Program-made: the position numbers and the translations under genes
Shown: one piece after another, positions 1 to 7,994 of the stretch
Layout of the letters: each line of letters opens with the position of its first letter
Numbering within the stretch: position 1 is the stretch's first letter
Origin: Humibacillus sp. DSM 29435
GTDB lineage: Bacteria > Actinomycetota > Actinomycetes > Actinomycetales > Dermatophilaceae
Assembly: GCF_001758225.1 (NCBI RefSeq)
Contig: NZ_MAST01000014.1
Coordinates: 34,987 to 98,986, forward strand
Length of the DNA: 64,000 nucleotides
Direction: 5' to 3'
Notes under the pieces: model-generated
The model's database searches: none
Told to the model about the DNA's origin: nothing
Seen by the model: only the letters and a program-made list of their open reading frames with translations

Positions 1-677
1 AAGGTGATGGCGGCCACCGTGGTGACGCGGGCCCGGGCCAGGGCCAGGCCGTACGCGACGGTGGCCAGCGCGGCGTGGGCCACGAGCGCCCAGGCCAGCG
101 CGTCGACGCCGAGGTGCCACCACGGGTCCGGCACCTCGATGAGTCGGGCACTGACCCCGACCCCACCGAAGCCGAGCCCGGCCGCCACACTCAGCACGAT
201 GGCGCCGCGCTGCCGGTCGTGGTCAAGGGCCCCGGTCGCCAGGAGCGCCGCCACAGCCGCTGCAGCAACCAACGTGGCGATGGCGAAGCCGTTCCCCGGC
301 TGCACCGCCGGACCCGGTTCGGCCACGGCAGCCAGGCACACCAGACCGACCGCGACGGCTCCGAGCGCGCCGATCTCGGCCCGCCGCAGATGCAGGTGCA
401 GCACCACCACCGAGAGCACGGCGGTGACGGCGACCGACGATGCCACGGCTGACTCGACGAGGAAGAGGGGCAGGGTGCGCAGGGCCAGCACCGAGGCGGC
501 GAACCCGAGGCCGTCGAGGCCCAACCCGGCGGCATACGGCAGGGCGGCCCCGACCCGGGCCCGGCCCCCGGCCCCCGAAGGAAGGGCGGTCAGGCGACGG
601 GCACCGATCGCCTGAAGCACGGTGCCCGCGCCATAGGCGACGGCCGCGACCAAGGCGCCGACCAGTCCGAGGGTCAC
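1..677 (-). CDS. DMT/EamA-like integral membrane protein (3' end beyond window)
   Basis: Reading the minus strand from a GTG at 677 gives an uninterrupted frame that runs off the left edge after about 225 residues. An in-frame TGA lies five codons upstream, so this GTG is the only plausible start. The product is almost entirely hydrophobic, with repeated Ala/Leu/Val/Gly helices of about 20 residues (first VTLGLVGALVAAVAYGAGTV, later helices around residues 65-85, 105-120, 130-150, 155-175 and 195-215) joined by short polar loops. This resembles the paired-helix plan of drug/metabolite (EamA-like) transporters or a related DUF family. No substrate can be inferred. The C-terminus is missing because of the window edge, not by mutation. 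Family call moderate, membrane location strong. Confidence 0.6.
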   Translation of the reverse strand, partial: MTLGLVGALVAAVAYGAGTVLQAIGARRLTALPSGAGGRARVGAALPYAAGLGLDGLGFAASVLALRTLPLFLVESAVASSVAVTAVLSVVVLHLHLRRAEIGALGAVAVGLVCLAAVAEPGPAVQPGNGFAIATLVAAAAVAALLATGALDHDRQRGAIVLSVAAGLGFGGVGVSARLIEVPDPWWHLGVDALAWALVAHAALATVAYGLALARARVTTVAAIT

Positions 678-774
678 CTGGGAAGCGTGTCAGCCGACTC
701 TGGGAGCCGGCCGGGAGGGTCGGCTCGAAACATGCGCTCGGGTGGGGCCACCGGCGCCGGGTGGTGCAGGTCGG

Positions 775-1140
775 CTAGTGGCACTTGCTCATGAAGCGGT
801 CGGGGTCGACGACGGCGCGGTGCACCTCACCCTTCGCGATCTGGTCACCGTCTGCGTCCTTGACGATGACGTGACACACGAGTCGGCGTCCGTCGTTGAT
901 CGGTTCGGCGCAGTGCACCGTGATCTCGGCCCCGACGGGGCTGCCCTTGACGTGGTCGATCGTGATCGTGGTGCCGACCGTGGTGTGGTCAGGGTCGATG
1001 CTCTGGGCGCACACCTGGAAGGCGGCGACCTCGCACCACAGCACGAGGGTGGGAGTGGCGAGCACATCGAGATCTCCGCTGCCGACGGCGGCTGCGGTGA
1101 CGTCGGCGGTCACGGTGTGCTGGAACTGGCGCATCGGCAT
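775..1140 (-). CDS. Hot-dog thioesterase of the fluoroacetyl-CoA thioesterase (FlK) type
   Basis: This 121-residue protein is the size of a single hot-dog domain. It carries the FlK-type layout: a Thr/Glu pair in TPTLVLWCEVAA (about residues 30-41), followed by TVGTTITIDHVKG, whose His matches the third catalytic residue of FlK, and a C-terminal strand segment GEVHRAVVD. FlK-family enzymes hydrolyse acyl-CoA thioesters. The genuine fluoroacetyl-CoA enzymes are rare, and most relatives are general acyl-CoA thioesterases or housekeeping proteins of unknown substrate, so no substrate is assigned. It is a lone gene transcribed toward the membrane protein on its left, with about 97 bp between them. 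The start is the first ATG of the frame. Confidence 0.7.
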   Translation of the reverse strand: MPMRQFQHTVTADVTAAAVGSGDLDVLATPTLVLWCEVAAFQVCAQSIDPDHTTVGTTITIDHVKGSPVGAEITVHCAEPINDGRRLVCHVIVKDADGDQIAKGEVHRAVVDPDRFMSKCH

Positions 1141-1208
1141 TGCTGGAGTCTGACAGAGATTGCCCGAACCACCGATTCGGTCCCAGCGCCCGGCCCCTTC
1201 AGCGGCTG

Positions 1209-1748
1209 TTACCGGGTGAGCATCGCCTTGAGGGCGGACCGGCCGCCGGCGATGCGCGACTTGACCGTTCCGAGCGGCACCCCGAGAGTGGCGGCGATCT
1301 CGGCGTAGTCGAGCCCCCCGACGTCGCGCAACACCACGGCTTCGGCGATCTCGGGCCGGTCGCGGCGCAGCGTCTCGATGGCCTCGACGAGGTCGACCCT
1401 TGCGCCGGCGAGCACGCTGACGTGCTGGGCGTCGACCACCTCGGGCATCTCATGGCTGGTGTGGTCGGCGTGCTGACGCATCCGGCGGTACGTCGCGAAC
1501 GCGCTGTTCGACACGACCGACCACAGCCAGGTCGTGAAGCGGGACCGCCCTTCGAAGGTGCGGATGCCGCGGGCTACGGCGAGCAGCGCCTCCTGGGTGG
1601 CGTCCTCGGCATCCTGCGGGTGGGGCAGCACCCGGGCGCAACGCCGCGCCACCGCGGCGTGGATCAGCCGCAGCAGCTCTTCGAGAGCGACCTCATCACC
1701 CGCGGCGGCCCTTCGGGCCAGCTCGTCGCGATGCTCGTCACTGCTCAT
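1209..1748 (-). CDS. ECF-type RNA polymerase sigma factor
   Basis: The 179-residue product has sigma region 2 (DAEDATQEALLAVARG, about 47-62, then FTTWLWSVVSNSAFATYRR) and region 4 (LDYAEIAATLGVPLGTVKSR, about 146-165) in the usual ECF order and spacing. It should direct RNA polymerase to a small stress or envelope regulon. No anti-sigma gene is adjacent. The divergent neighbour is instead a membrane Ser/Thr kinase, suggesting control by phosphorylation, which is inference. The start is uncertain: a 12-bp tandem repeat creates three in-frame starts, GTG 1772, GTG 1760 and ATG 1748, none with a strong Shine-Dalgarno sequence. ATG 1748 is chosen because conserved sequence begins just after it. 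Confidence 0.85.
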   Translation of the reverse strand: MSSDEHRDELARRAAAGDEVALEELLRLIHAAVARRCARVLPHPQDAEDATQEALLAVARGIRTFEGRSRFTTWLWSVVSNSAFATYRRMRQHADHTSHEMPEVVDAQHVSVLAGARVDLVEAIETLRRDRPEIAEAVVLRDVGGLDYAEIAATLGVPLGTVKSRIAGGRSALKAMLTR

Positions 1749-1752
1749 CTCC

Positions 1753-1787
1753 GGGCTCACTTCAGGGCTCACTTCTGGGCGCACTCG
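1753..1787. repeat. 12-bp tandem repeat at the 5' end of the sigma factor gene
   Basis: The unit GGGCTCACTTC plus one base occurs exactly at 1753-1763 and 1765-1775 and in degenerate form at 1777-1787. On the minus strand it reads as Ser-Pro-Glu-Val repeats and supplies two extra GTG start codons in frame with the ATG at 1748. It sits in the only intergenic space between the divergent sigma and kinase genes, so it might also act as an operator. Confidence 0.7.
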
Positions 1788-1857
1788 GGCCAGCCTACGG
1801 GGGGCCGTCCGCGTCGGTCTGGGCCAGGTTGTCGCGCGGTGCGGCAGGATTGGGCCC

Positions 1858-3156
1858 ATGACGGCGCCTGAGCTACCCGGCCGGCTGCACGTCGTTGGCC
1901 CACTGGGGTCGGGGGCCTTCGCCACCGTCTGGCTGGCTCACGACCCTGCCCTCGATGCCGACGTCGCGGTCAAGGTGCTCGCTGACAACTGGTCGCGGCG
2001 CCCCGAGGTGCACGCCCGGTTCGTCGAGGAGGCGCGGCTGCTGCGTCGGGTGGAGAACGACAGGGTCGTGCGCGTCTACGACGTGGGTGAGCTGGCTGAC
2101 GGCCGGCCCTACCTCGTGATGACCCACGCCGCCGGAGGGTCGCTCGCGAGCCATCTCGAGAAGTGTGGCTCGATCGAGGTCGGCTCCGCGCTCGCGGTGC
2201 TCGACCAGGTCGTCGAGGGTCTCAGCGTGCTGCACTCGAAGGGGATCGTGCACCGTGACGTCAACCCGCACAACGTGCTGCTGCTCGAGCCGTGGGTTGC
2301 GGGGTCGAGTCCACGCGCCGTGCTCGCCGACCTGGGGCTGGCCAAGGACCTCGGTCTCGGCTCGGGCCTGACCCAGCCGGCCGGCACCGGCGACTATCGG
2401 GCGCCCGAGCAGCGTGAGCTCTCGCTCGAGGTGTCGCCGGCTACCGACACCTATGCCGTCAGCGTGCTCGCCCGCGAGCTGTTGACCCGGGCCGGGGTGT
2501 CTCCCGGTCGCAGATTCGGGTCGTTGGCTGCCGGCCTGAGCGAACGCCCTGACGAACGGCCCTCTGCACCCGAGCTGCTCACCCGGCTGCGCACCGAACT
2601 GTCAGTGGCACAACCGGCTTCGCAGGTGGCGCCGCTGACCTGGCTGAGCGGCATCCGGCGTCGACGGTTGGTGCTGGCGTTGGTGCTGGCGGTGACGCTG
2701 ATCGCAGGAGCGACGGCAACAAGCAGCCTGTGGCCCCGCACCTACGCAAGTACGGCCGGGGGTCTGTCGGTGCGGCTCGATGGGGGCTGGTCTCAGATCG
2801 AGAGCGCGAGCATTCCTGGCGTCGGCGGAGCCTCGGGCTTCACCCTGGCGAAGGACGCCGCGAGGGTGCTGCTGGCCCGGGCCCCGGCCGCTCCGGGCCC
2901 TGACGGGCCGGAGGCCAGAGACGTCGCCGAGCAGACCACCCACGACGAGTGCCTCGTGCACCAGCCGTCGACCGTCGATGTGGGCGGCTGGCGGGGCCGA
3001 CTGGTCAGCTGGTCACGCTGCGGCGCCACCTCCGGACGCGTCGACGAGGTGGCCCTCACGGTCGGCGACACGGTCGTGTACCTGCAGGTGACCGCGCCGA
3101 CCGGAGAGCCCGACCTGGCCTCGGTGCTCTCCGGCCTCGAGCTGGCGCCCGGCTGA
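1858..3156 (+). CDS. Membrane-anchored Ser/Thr protein kinase (PknB-like) with atypical HRDxN loop
   Basis: A 432-residue bacterial Hanks-type kinase. The cytoplasmic kinase domain spans about 1-250: glycine loop GSGAFATVW (18-25), lysine in AVKVL (Lys39), catalytic loop HRDVNPHN (132-139), metal-binding DLG (158-160) and the APEQ motif (182-185). A basic stop-transfer stretch and one helix (about 271-289) lead to an extracytoplasmic domain of about 140 residues with two or three cysteines, probably sensory. The lysine normally found in HRDxKxxN is Asn136 here, so activity could be altered, though D134, N139, K39 and the DLG Asp are intact. The ATG at 1858 is used because the glycine loop follows at normal distance. 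It is divergent from the ECF sigma gene, a pairing that suggests the kinase modifies the sigma factor. Confidence 0.85.
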   Translation: MTAPELPGRLHVVGPLGSGAFATVWLAHDPALDADVAVKVLADNWSRRPEVHARFVEEARLLRRVENDRVVRVYDVGELADGRPYLVMTHAAGGSLASHLEKCGSIEVGSALAVLDQVVEGLSVLHSKGIVHRDVNPHNVLLLEPWVAGSSPRAVLADLGLAKDLGLGSGLTQPAGTGDYRAPEQRELSLEVSPATDTYAVSVLARELLTRAGVSPGRRFGSLAAGLSERPDERPSAPELLTRLRTELSVAQPASQVAPLTWLSGIRRRRLVLALVLAVTLIAGATATSSLWPRTYASTAGGLSVRLDGGWSQIESASIPGVGGASGFTLAKDAARVLLARAPAAPGPDGPEARDVAEQTTHDECLVHQPSTVDVGGWRGRLVSWSRCGATSGRVDEVALTVGDTVVYLQVTAPTGEPDLASVLSGLELAPG

Positions 3157-3160
3157 GGCC

Positions 3161-3199
3161 GAGCTCAGCAGTCGAGCTCAGCAGTCGAGCTCAGCAGTC
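3161..3199. repeat. 13-bp tandem repeat, three perfect copies
   Basis: GAGCTCAGCAGTC is repeated exactly at 3161-3173, 3174-3186 and 3187-3199. It lies between the stop of the kinase gene and the stop of the convergent lipoprotein gene and runs into the last codons of the latter. Replication slippage is the simplest origin. Each unit has a GAGCTC core, but no hairpin terminator is evident. Confidence 0.85.
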
Positions 3200-3877
3200 G
3201 AAGACGGCGTCGACCGTGACCACACCCGTGGCCACCGCGACGCCGGTGTCGATGTCCGAGTCGGGGCTCAGCTGGGCGCCCTTGACGGTGAACGAGGCGT
3301 CGTCGACCGTGGCGACATCGGCGAAGTTCGTCACCCAGCTGCCGCGCCACTCCGCCTTGCCCTTGGTGATGGTGATGTCGGCGATCTCGGCGGAGACGAT
3401 GGTCACTCGCAGCTCGATCCCGCCCTCGAGCGTAGCGGTGAGGTCACGGGGGCCGCCGGCGGCGTTGCACCGGGCGGTGGTCACCGTGGGGGTGCCGTTG
3501 AGGGAGCCCTTCAGCGTGACGGTGCCGGTCGAGCCGAAGTCACCGATGCGTTTACCCCCCAAGCCGGGCAGGGCCACGGTCGGGTTGCCGTCGGCATCGA
3601 CGGCGATGCCGCCGCCGGGGATCGAGGCGGTGGTGTTGCCGTTCGCGTCGATGCCGACGCCGCCACCGGGCACCGACAGGCTCGTGCTATCTGCTTCGGG
3701 GGCGACGCTCGTGGGCAGAGCGGTGGGCGCACCCGAGGCGGGGCTCGCGGTGACCGCGGCCCCGGCCGGGGTCACGGTTGCGGGGGTGCTGGCCCCGCAG
3801 GCCCCGAGCGCGAGGGATGCGGCGAGCGTGACGCAGCCGGTGGCGAGGGTCGAGACGGTCTGGCGGGTGCTGGGCAT
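3191..3877 (-). CDS. Secreted lipoprotein of unknown function
   Basis: The start at 3877 is supported by AGGAG about 8 nt upstream. The 228-residue product begins with a lipoprotein signal peptide: a basic N-terminus, a hydrophobic run and a lipobox ending LALGAC (Cys27), so it should be diacylglycerol-anchored outside the membrane. Residues 30-65 are a low-complexity Ala/Thr/Pro/Ser linker. Then come two copies of a PGGG[IV][GA][IV]DA[ND]GN-like motif (about 75-105), and a C-terminal domain of about 110 residues with two cysteines. The C-terminal domain resembles small mycobacterial lipoproteins that bind lipids or cell-wall components, but I cannot assign a family. It converges on the kinase gene. 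Confidence 0.75.
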   Translation of the reverse strand: MPSTRQTVSTLATGCVTLAASLALGACGASTPATVTPAGAAVTASPASGAPTALPTSVAPEADSTSLSVPGGGVGIDANGNTTASIPGGGIAVDADGNPTVALPGLGGKRIGDFGSTGTVTLKGSLNGTPTVTTARCNAAGGPRDLTATLEGGIELRVTIVSAEIADITITKGKAEWRGSWVTNFADVATVDDASFTVKGAQLSPDSDIDTGVAVATGVVTVDAVFDC

Positions 3878-4041
3878 GTGGGTCTCCTGGCTGGGCGGCC
3901 CCGAAAGGGGTCGTTCATCTGGTGTGAGTGCCGATCGGCCCCAGAAGTTCGCGATGACTTTTTCCTGCACTCATCGTGGCAGCCAACCGGGACCCGCGTG
4001 TCCGTGCCCCGGGCGCGCGTCTCGCCTGACACCCTGAACCG

Positions 4042-4689
4042 GTGAGCACGCACCTCTGGGTCCTGTCGGTGGCGCTCGGGGTGACGGCGCTGCTCAACTG
4101 GAGCTCGGTGCTGCGGTCCGACGTCGTCGTCGAACGCATCACCAAGCCCACGTTCATGCTGCTGATGATCGGGCTCGCCTGGTCGCTCGACGGTGAGGGC
4201 CGGGTCGACGGCGCGCCGCCGCTGCGGGTGGTGTTCGTCGCCTTGGGGCTCAGCCTGGTCGGTGACGTGCTGCTGCTCAACGCGACCCGGGGGCGCTTCC
4301 TCGCCGGGCTGGCGGCCTTCCTGGCCACTCACGTGGCGTACGTCTGGGCCATCATCGAGACCCCGGGCCGTGGTGGGTTTCCTTGGTGGGTGGTTCCGCT
4401 CGCGCCCGCGCTGCTCATCCTGCACGCCCGGTTCGGTCGAGACATCGTGGTGGGGGCCGGTCGCCAGCGGCTCCCGGTGCTGCTCTACCAGCTCTCGCTC
4501 TTTGCGCTCGTGCTCGTGGCGGGGTGGAAGGGCGACTGGCTGGTCATCGCGGGGGCGGCGCTGTTCGTCGGGTCCGACACGATCCTCGGACACGACCGGT
4601 TCGTGCGGGAACGACGGTTCGCACCGATCCAGACCATCGTCACCTACCACCTCGCACAGGTGTTGCTTGTTGTCGGGCTGTTGCGCTGA
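4042..4689 (+). CDS. YhhN-family membrane protein (lysoplasmalogenase-like)
   Basis: This 215-residue protein is nearly all transmembrane helix (about eight segments). It carries the YhhN/TMEM86 signatures: GLSLVGDVLLL near residue 75 and SDTILGHDRF near residue 177, both containing the aspartates conserved in the family. Eukaryotic TMEM86 proteins hydrolyse vinyl-ether lysophospholipids. Bacterial YhhN proteins are mostly uncharacterised, so the enzymatic role is by family only. The start is a GTG at 4042. The gene stands between a divergent lipoprotein gene and the leuS leader, with no sign of sharing an operon with either. Confidence 0.8.
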   Translation: MSTHLWVLSVALGVTALLNWSSVLRSDVVVERITKPTFMLLMIGLAWSLDGEGRVDGAPPLRVVFVALGLSLVGDVLLLNATRGRFLAGLAAFLATHVAYVWAIIETPGRGGFPWWVVPLAPALLILHARFGRDIVVGAGRQRLPVLLYQLSLFALVLVAGWKGDWLVIAGAALFVGSDTILGHDRFVRERRFAPIQTIVTYHLAQVLLVVGLLR

Positions 4690-4729
4690 GGCGCAGGCAA
4701 ACGGCTGCAGACCGCGCCATCGGCTGCGC

Positions 4730-4735
4730 TAACCT
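4730..4735 (+). promoter_or_regulatory. -10 element of the leuS leader transcript
   Basis: TAACCT matches the actinobacterial TANNNT -10 consensus and ends 6 nt before the leader peptide ATG at 4742, so the transcript would begin at or next to that ATG (leaderless). The -35 region is poor: TGCAGA at 4706-4711 with 18-bp spacing is the best candidate. Confidence 0.5.
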
Positions 4736-4741
4736 AGGCAC

Positions 4742-4777
4742 ATGGCTGGTCGGCTGCTTCTTCGTCAGCCGCGTTGA
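4742..4777 (+). CDS. leuS leader peptide with three consecutive leucine codons
   Basis: This 11-codon ORF encodes MAGRLLLRQPR. Codons 5-7 (4754-4762) are CTG CTT CTT, three leucines in a row, two of them CTT, a codon little used in the surrounding genes. The ORF starts at the predicted transcription start, ends 130 bp before leuS and is followed by a terminator hairpin. That is the classical layout of a translation-coupled attenuator sensing charged tRNA-Leu. The peptide itself probably has no function after translation. Confidence 0.75.
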   Translation: MAGRLLLRQPR

Positions 4778-4818
4778 CCAAAGCCGGAGGTCCCACGATC
4801 TCTGAGCATCAACGCGGC
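4768..4818 (+). promoter_or_regulatory. Attenuator pairing region of the leuS leader
   Basis: GCCGCGTTGA (4768-4777, the last three codons and stop of the leader ORF) is perfectly complementary over 10 bp to TCAACGCGGC (4809-4818), which abuts the terminator 5' arm. A ribosome on the leader stop codon would cover the left strand, and one stalled at the leucine codons would lie just upstream. A second possible pairing, GGAGG 4786-4790 with CCTCC 4823-4827, would invade the terminator 5' arm. Which pairing is the antiterminator cannot be settled by eye. Confidence 0.6.
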
Positions 4819-4820
4819 GG

Positions 4821-4844
4821 CCCCTCCCTGTGCGAGGGGTTTTT
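4821..4844 (+). terminator. leuS: Rho-independent terminator in the leuS leader
   Basis: CCCCTC (4821-4826) pairs with GAGGGG (4834-4839) across a 7-nt loop and is followed at once by five T residues (4840-4844). Its position between the leader peptide and leuS marks it as the regulated terminator of an attenuator. Confidence 0.75.
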
Positions 4845-4907
4845 GTCTGCCGCCCGAGCTTCCCGGCAGCAGGGACCGCGCCATCGCTACGTCACGAGAG
4901 AGTGGAC

Positions 4908-7900
4908 ATGACCAGCACCCCCAGCTCCAGCCTGAACACCGAGCGCGAACCGAGCCCCGGGTCACAGGCGGCTCCGAAGGTCGGCCTCGAGACCCCGTTC
5001 CGGTACACCCCCGCCCTCGCCCGAGACATCGAGGTCGACTGGCAGGACCGGTGGGAGCAGGAGGGCACCTTCAACGCGCCCAACCCGGCCGGGCCGTGGG
5101 CCGAACCGGAGAAGGTCGCGGCGCTGGGCCGCAAGCTCGTCGTGCTCGACATGTTTCCCTACCCCTCGGGCGTCGGCCTGCACGTCGGTCACCCGCTGGG
5201 TTACATCGCGACCGACGTCTACAGCCGCTTCCACCGGATGCTGGGGCGCAACGTGCTGCATGCGCTCGGCTATGACGCGTTCGGCCTGCCCGCGGAGCAG
5301 TACGCCGTGCAGACCGGCCAGCACCCTCGGAAGACCACCGAGGAGAACATGACGAACATGCGCCGGCAGCTGCGCCGGCTGGGGCTCGGCTTCGACAACC
5401 GACGCACGTTCGCCACGATCGACGACGACTACTACCGCTGGACCCAGTGGATCTTCCTGCAGATCTGGAACGCGTGGTACGACGAGGATGCCGTGCGCGC
5501 CGACGGCGGCCGCGGCCGGGCTCGCCCGATCGGTGAGCTGGTCGAGCAGTTCGAGTCGGGTTCGCGGGCCGTGCCGACCGACGACGGGCGTGGGTGGAGC
5601 GAGCTGTCTGACGCCGATCGAGCGGGTGTGCTCGAGGGCTTCCGCCTGGTCTACAACTCCGAGGCCCCGGTCAACTGGTGCCCCGGCCTGGGAACGGTGC
5701 TCTCGAACGAGGAGGTCACCAACGACGGGCGTTCCGAGCGCGGCAACTTTCCCGTGTTCAAGCGCAGCCTGAGCCAGTGGATGATGCGTATCACCGCCTA
5801 CGCCGACCGCCTGGCCGACGACCTCGACCGCGTCGACTGGCCCGAGAACGTCAAGCTGATCCAGCGCAACTGGATCGGCCGCTCGAACGGGGCACGGCTC
5901 ACCTTCCCGGTGACGACGGCATCCGGCGACGACGACGGCATCGAGGTCTTCACGACCCGGCCCGATACCGTCTTCGGGGCCACTTTCATGGTCATCGCGC
6001 CCGAGCACCCTCTGGTCGACGCGCTGGTTCCGGCCGGCGACTGGCCGGCGGGCACGCACGAGGCGTGGAAGGGCGCCGGCGACTCCGCTGCCACCTACGC
6101 GACGCCACGAGAGGCCGTGGCCGCCTACCGGCTGGCCGCCTCGCGCAAGAGCGACGTCGAGCGCCAGACCGAGGGCAAGGACAAGACGGGGGTGTTCACC
6201 GGGGCGTTCGCGACCAACCCGCTGACCGGGGGAGCGGTGCCCGTCTTCATCGCCGACTACGTGCTGATGGGCTACGGCACGGGGGCGATCATGGCGGTGC
6301 CCGGGCATGACGTGCGCGACTTCGAGTACGCCACCAAGTTCGAGCTGCCCATCGTGCGGGTCGTCGCGGCCACCAGCGACGATGCCGATCTGCCGCTCGA
6401 CGAGGCCTACGTCGGCGACGGCGTCGCGGTGAACTCCGCCAACGACCTCGTCTCGCTCGACGGACTCTCGGTCGACGAGGCGAAGCAGCGGATCATCGCC
6501 TTCGTCGAGGATGGTGACGGTTCTGTCGGTCACGCCACCGTGAACTACCGTCTCCGCGACTGGCTCTTCAGCCGTCAGCGCTACTGGGGTGAGCCGTTCC
6601 CCATCATGTACGACGACGAGGGTGTGGCCCACGCGGTGCCCGACGACCAGCTGCCGCTGACCCTGCCCGACGTGCCCGACTACTCACCCAAGACCTACGA
6701 GCCCGACGACGCGCAGAGCTCGCCGGAGGCGCCCTTGTCGCGGGTGCCGGAGTGGGTCAACGTCAAGGCCGACCTCGGCGACGGGCGCGGAATGCGGCAC
6801 TTCCGCCGCGAGACGAACACCATGCCCAACTGGGCGGGGTCGTGCTGGTACTACCTGCGCTATCTCGACCCGGCCAACCACGAGAGCTTCGTCGACCCCG
6901 AGAACGAGGCCTACTGGATGGCCCGCCACGACGACACGGTGGCCGGGTTCCGCTCTGACGCAGTCGACCCCACTGCAGTTGATCCGGGCGGCGTCGACCT
7001 CTACGTCGGCGGGGTCGAGCACGCCGTGCTGCACCTGCTCTACGCCCGGTTCTGGCACAAGGTGCTCTTCGACCTGGGCCACGTCTCGAGCGAGGAGCCG
7101 TTCCGGAAGTACTTCTCGCAGGGCTACATCCAGGCGGCCGCCTTCACCGACTCGCGGGGGCAGTACGTTCCGGCCGCCGAGGTCGAGCAGCACGCCGAGA
7201 GCCAGGGCGCCGAGCCGACGTTCACCTGGCAGGGCCGGCCCGTCAACCGGGAGTACGGCAAGATCGGCAAGTCGCTGAAGAACTCGGTGAGCCCCGACGA
7301 GATGTACGACTCGTTCGGTGCCGACACCTTCCGGGTCTACGAGATGTCGATGGGGCCCCTCGAGCTGAGCAAGCCGTGGGAGATCCGGGCGGTCGTGGGC
7401 TCGCAGCGCTTCCTGCAGCGGTTGTGGCGCAACGTGGTCGACGAGGTGACAGGGGAGGTGCGTGTTGTCGATGACGCCCCCGAGCAGTCGTTGACGACCG
7501 CGCTGCACCAGACCATCGCCGGAGTGCGTGCCGACTTCGAGGCGTTGCGCTTCAACACCGCCATCGCCAAGCTCATCGAGCTGAACAACGCCGTCACCAA
7601 GCTCGCAGCGCCGCCACGCGAGGTGGTCGAGGCGCTCGTGCTGATGGTGGCGCCGGTGGCGCCGCACATCGCCGAGGAGATGTGGCGCCGGCTCGGTCAT
7701 GACGGTGGGCTGACGTTCGCCGCCTTCCCGGTGAGTGACCCGGCGAAGATCGTGCAGGAGAGCGTCACCTGCGTCATCCAGGTCAAGGGCAAGGTGCGCG
7801 ACCGCATCGAGGTGGCCCCCGACATCAGCGAGGACGACCTGCGCGCCCTCGCTCTCGCCCGCGAGAAGATTCAGGCGGTCACGGTGAACGGCATCCGCAC

Positions 7901-7946
7901 TGTGATCGTGCGGGCACCGAAGCTGGTCAACGTCGTGCCGCTCTGA
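4908..7946 (+). CDS. leuS: Leucyl-tRNA synthetase
   Basis: A 1012-residue class Ia synthetase that charges tRNA-Leu with leucine in the cytoplasm. The HIGH-type motif is HVGH (92-95) within [17 protein letters not shown], and the KMSKS-type motif is KIGKS (785-789) in [15 protein letters not shown]. Between them lies the CP1 editing domain, with the TTRPDT motif and [12 protein letters not shown] characteristic of hydrolytic proofreading, and a C-terminal anticodon-binding region follows. It is somewhat longer than E. coli LeuRS because of an extended N-terminus and insertions around residues 215-255, usual in actinobacteria. The ATG at 4908 follows GAGAGAG. Expression should be raised when leucyl-tRNA is scarce, through the leader peptide and terminator upstream. 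Confidence 0.98.
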   Translation: MTSTPSSSLNTEREPSPGSQAAPKVGLETPFRYTPALARDIEVDWQDRWEQEGTFNAPNPAGPWAEPEKVAALGRKLVVLDMFPYPSGVGLHVGHPLGYIATDVYSRFHRMLGRNVLHALGYDAFGLPAEQYAVQTGQHPRKTTEENMTNMRRQLRRLGLGFDNRRTFATIDDDYYRWTQWIFLQIWNAWYDEDAVRADGGRGRARPIGELVEQFESGSRAVPTDDGRGWSELSDADRAGVLEGFRLVYNSEAPVNWCPGLGTVLSNEEVTNDGRSERGNFPVFKRSLSQWMMRITAYADRLADDLDRVDWPENVKLIQRNWIGRSNGARLTFPVTTASGDDDGIEVFTTRPDTVFGATFMVIAPEHPLVDALVPAGDWPAGTHEAWKGAGDSAATYATPREAVAAYRLAASRKSDVERQTEGKDKTGVFTGAFATNPLTGGAVPVFIADYVLMGYGTGAIMAVPGHDVRDFEYATKFELPIVRVVAATSDDADLPLDEAYVGDGVAVNSANDLVSLDGLSVDEAKQRIIAFVEDGDGSVGHATVNYRLRDWLFSRQRYWGEPFPIMYDDEGVAHAVPDDQLPLTLPDVPDYSPKTYEPDDAQSSPEAPLSRVPEWVNVKADLGDGRGMRHFRRETNTMPNWAGSCWYYLRYLDPANHESFVDPENEAYWMARHDDTVAGFRSDAVDPTAVDPGGVDLYVGGVEHAVLHLLYARFWHKVLFDLGHVSSEEPFRKYFSQGYIQAAAFTDSRGQYVPAAEVEQHAESQGAEPTFTWQGRPVNREYGKIGKSLKNSVSPDEMYDSFGADTFRVYEMSMGPLELSKPWEIRAVVGSQRFLQRLWRNVVDEVTGEVRVVDDAPEQSLTTALHQTIAGVRADFEALRFNTAIAKLIELNNAVTKLAAPPREVVEALVLMVAPVAPHIAEEMWRRLGHDGGLTFAAFPVSDPAKIVQESVTCVIQVKGKVRDRIEVAPDISEDDLRALALAREKIQAVTVNGIRTVIVRAPKLVNVVPL

Positions 7947-7994
7947 TCGCGCTAGGTTGAGTCCAGCCGAGCCCAACGACGGAGGGAGCTTCGG

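Noticed and set aside
4962..6632. A 556-codon open frame on the minus strand opposite leuS
   Set aside because: It is a high-GC antisense shadow: Arg/Val/His-rich with no domain, while the plus strand encodes a complete leucyl-tRNA synthetase with all motifs.
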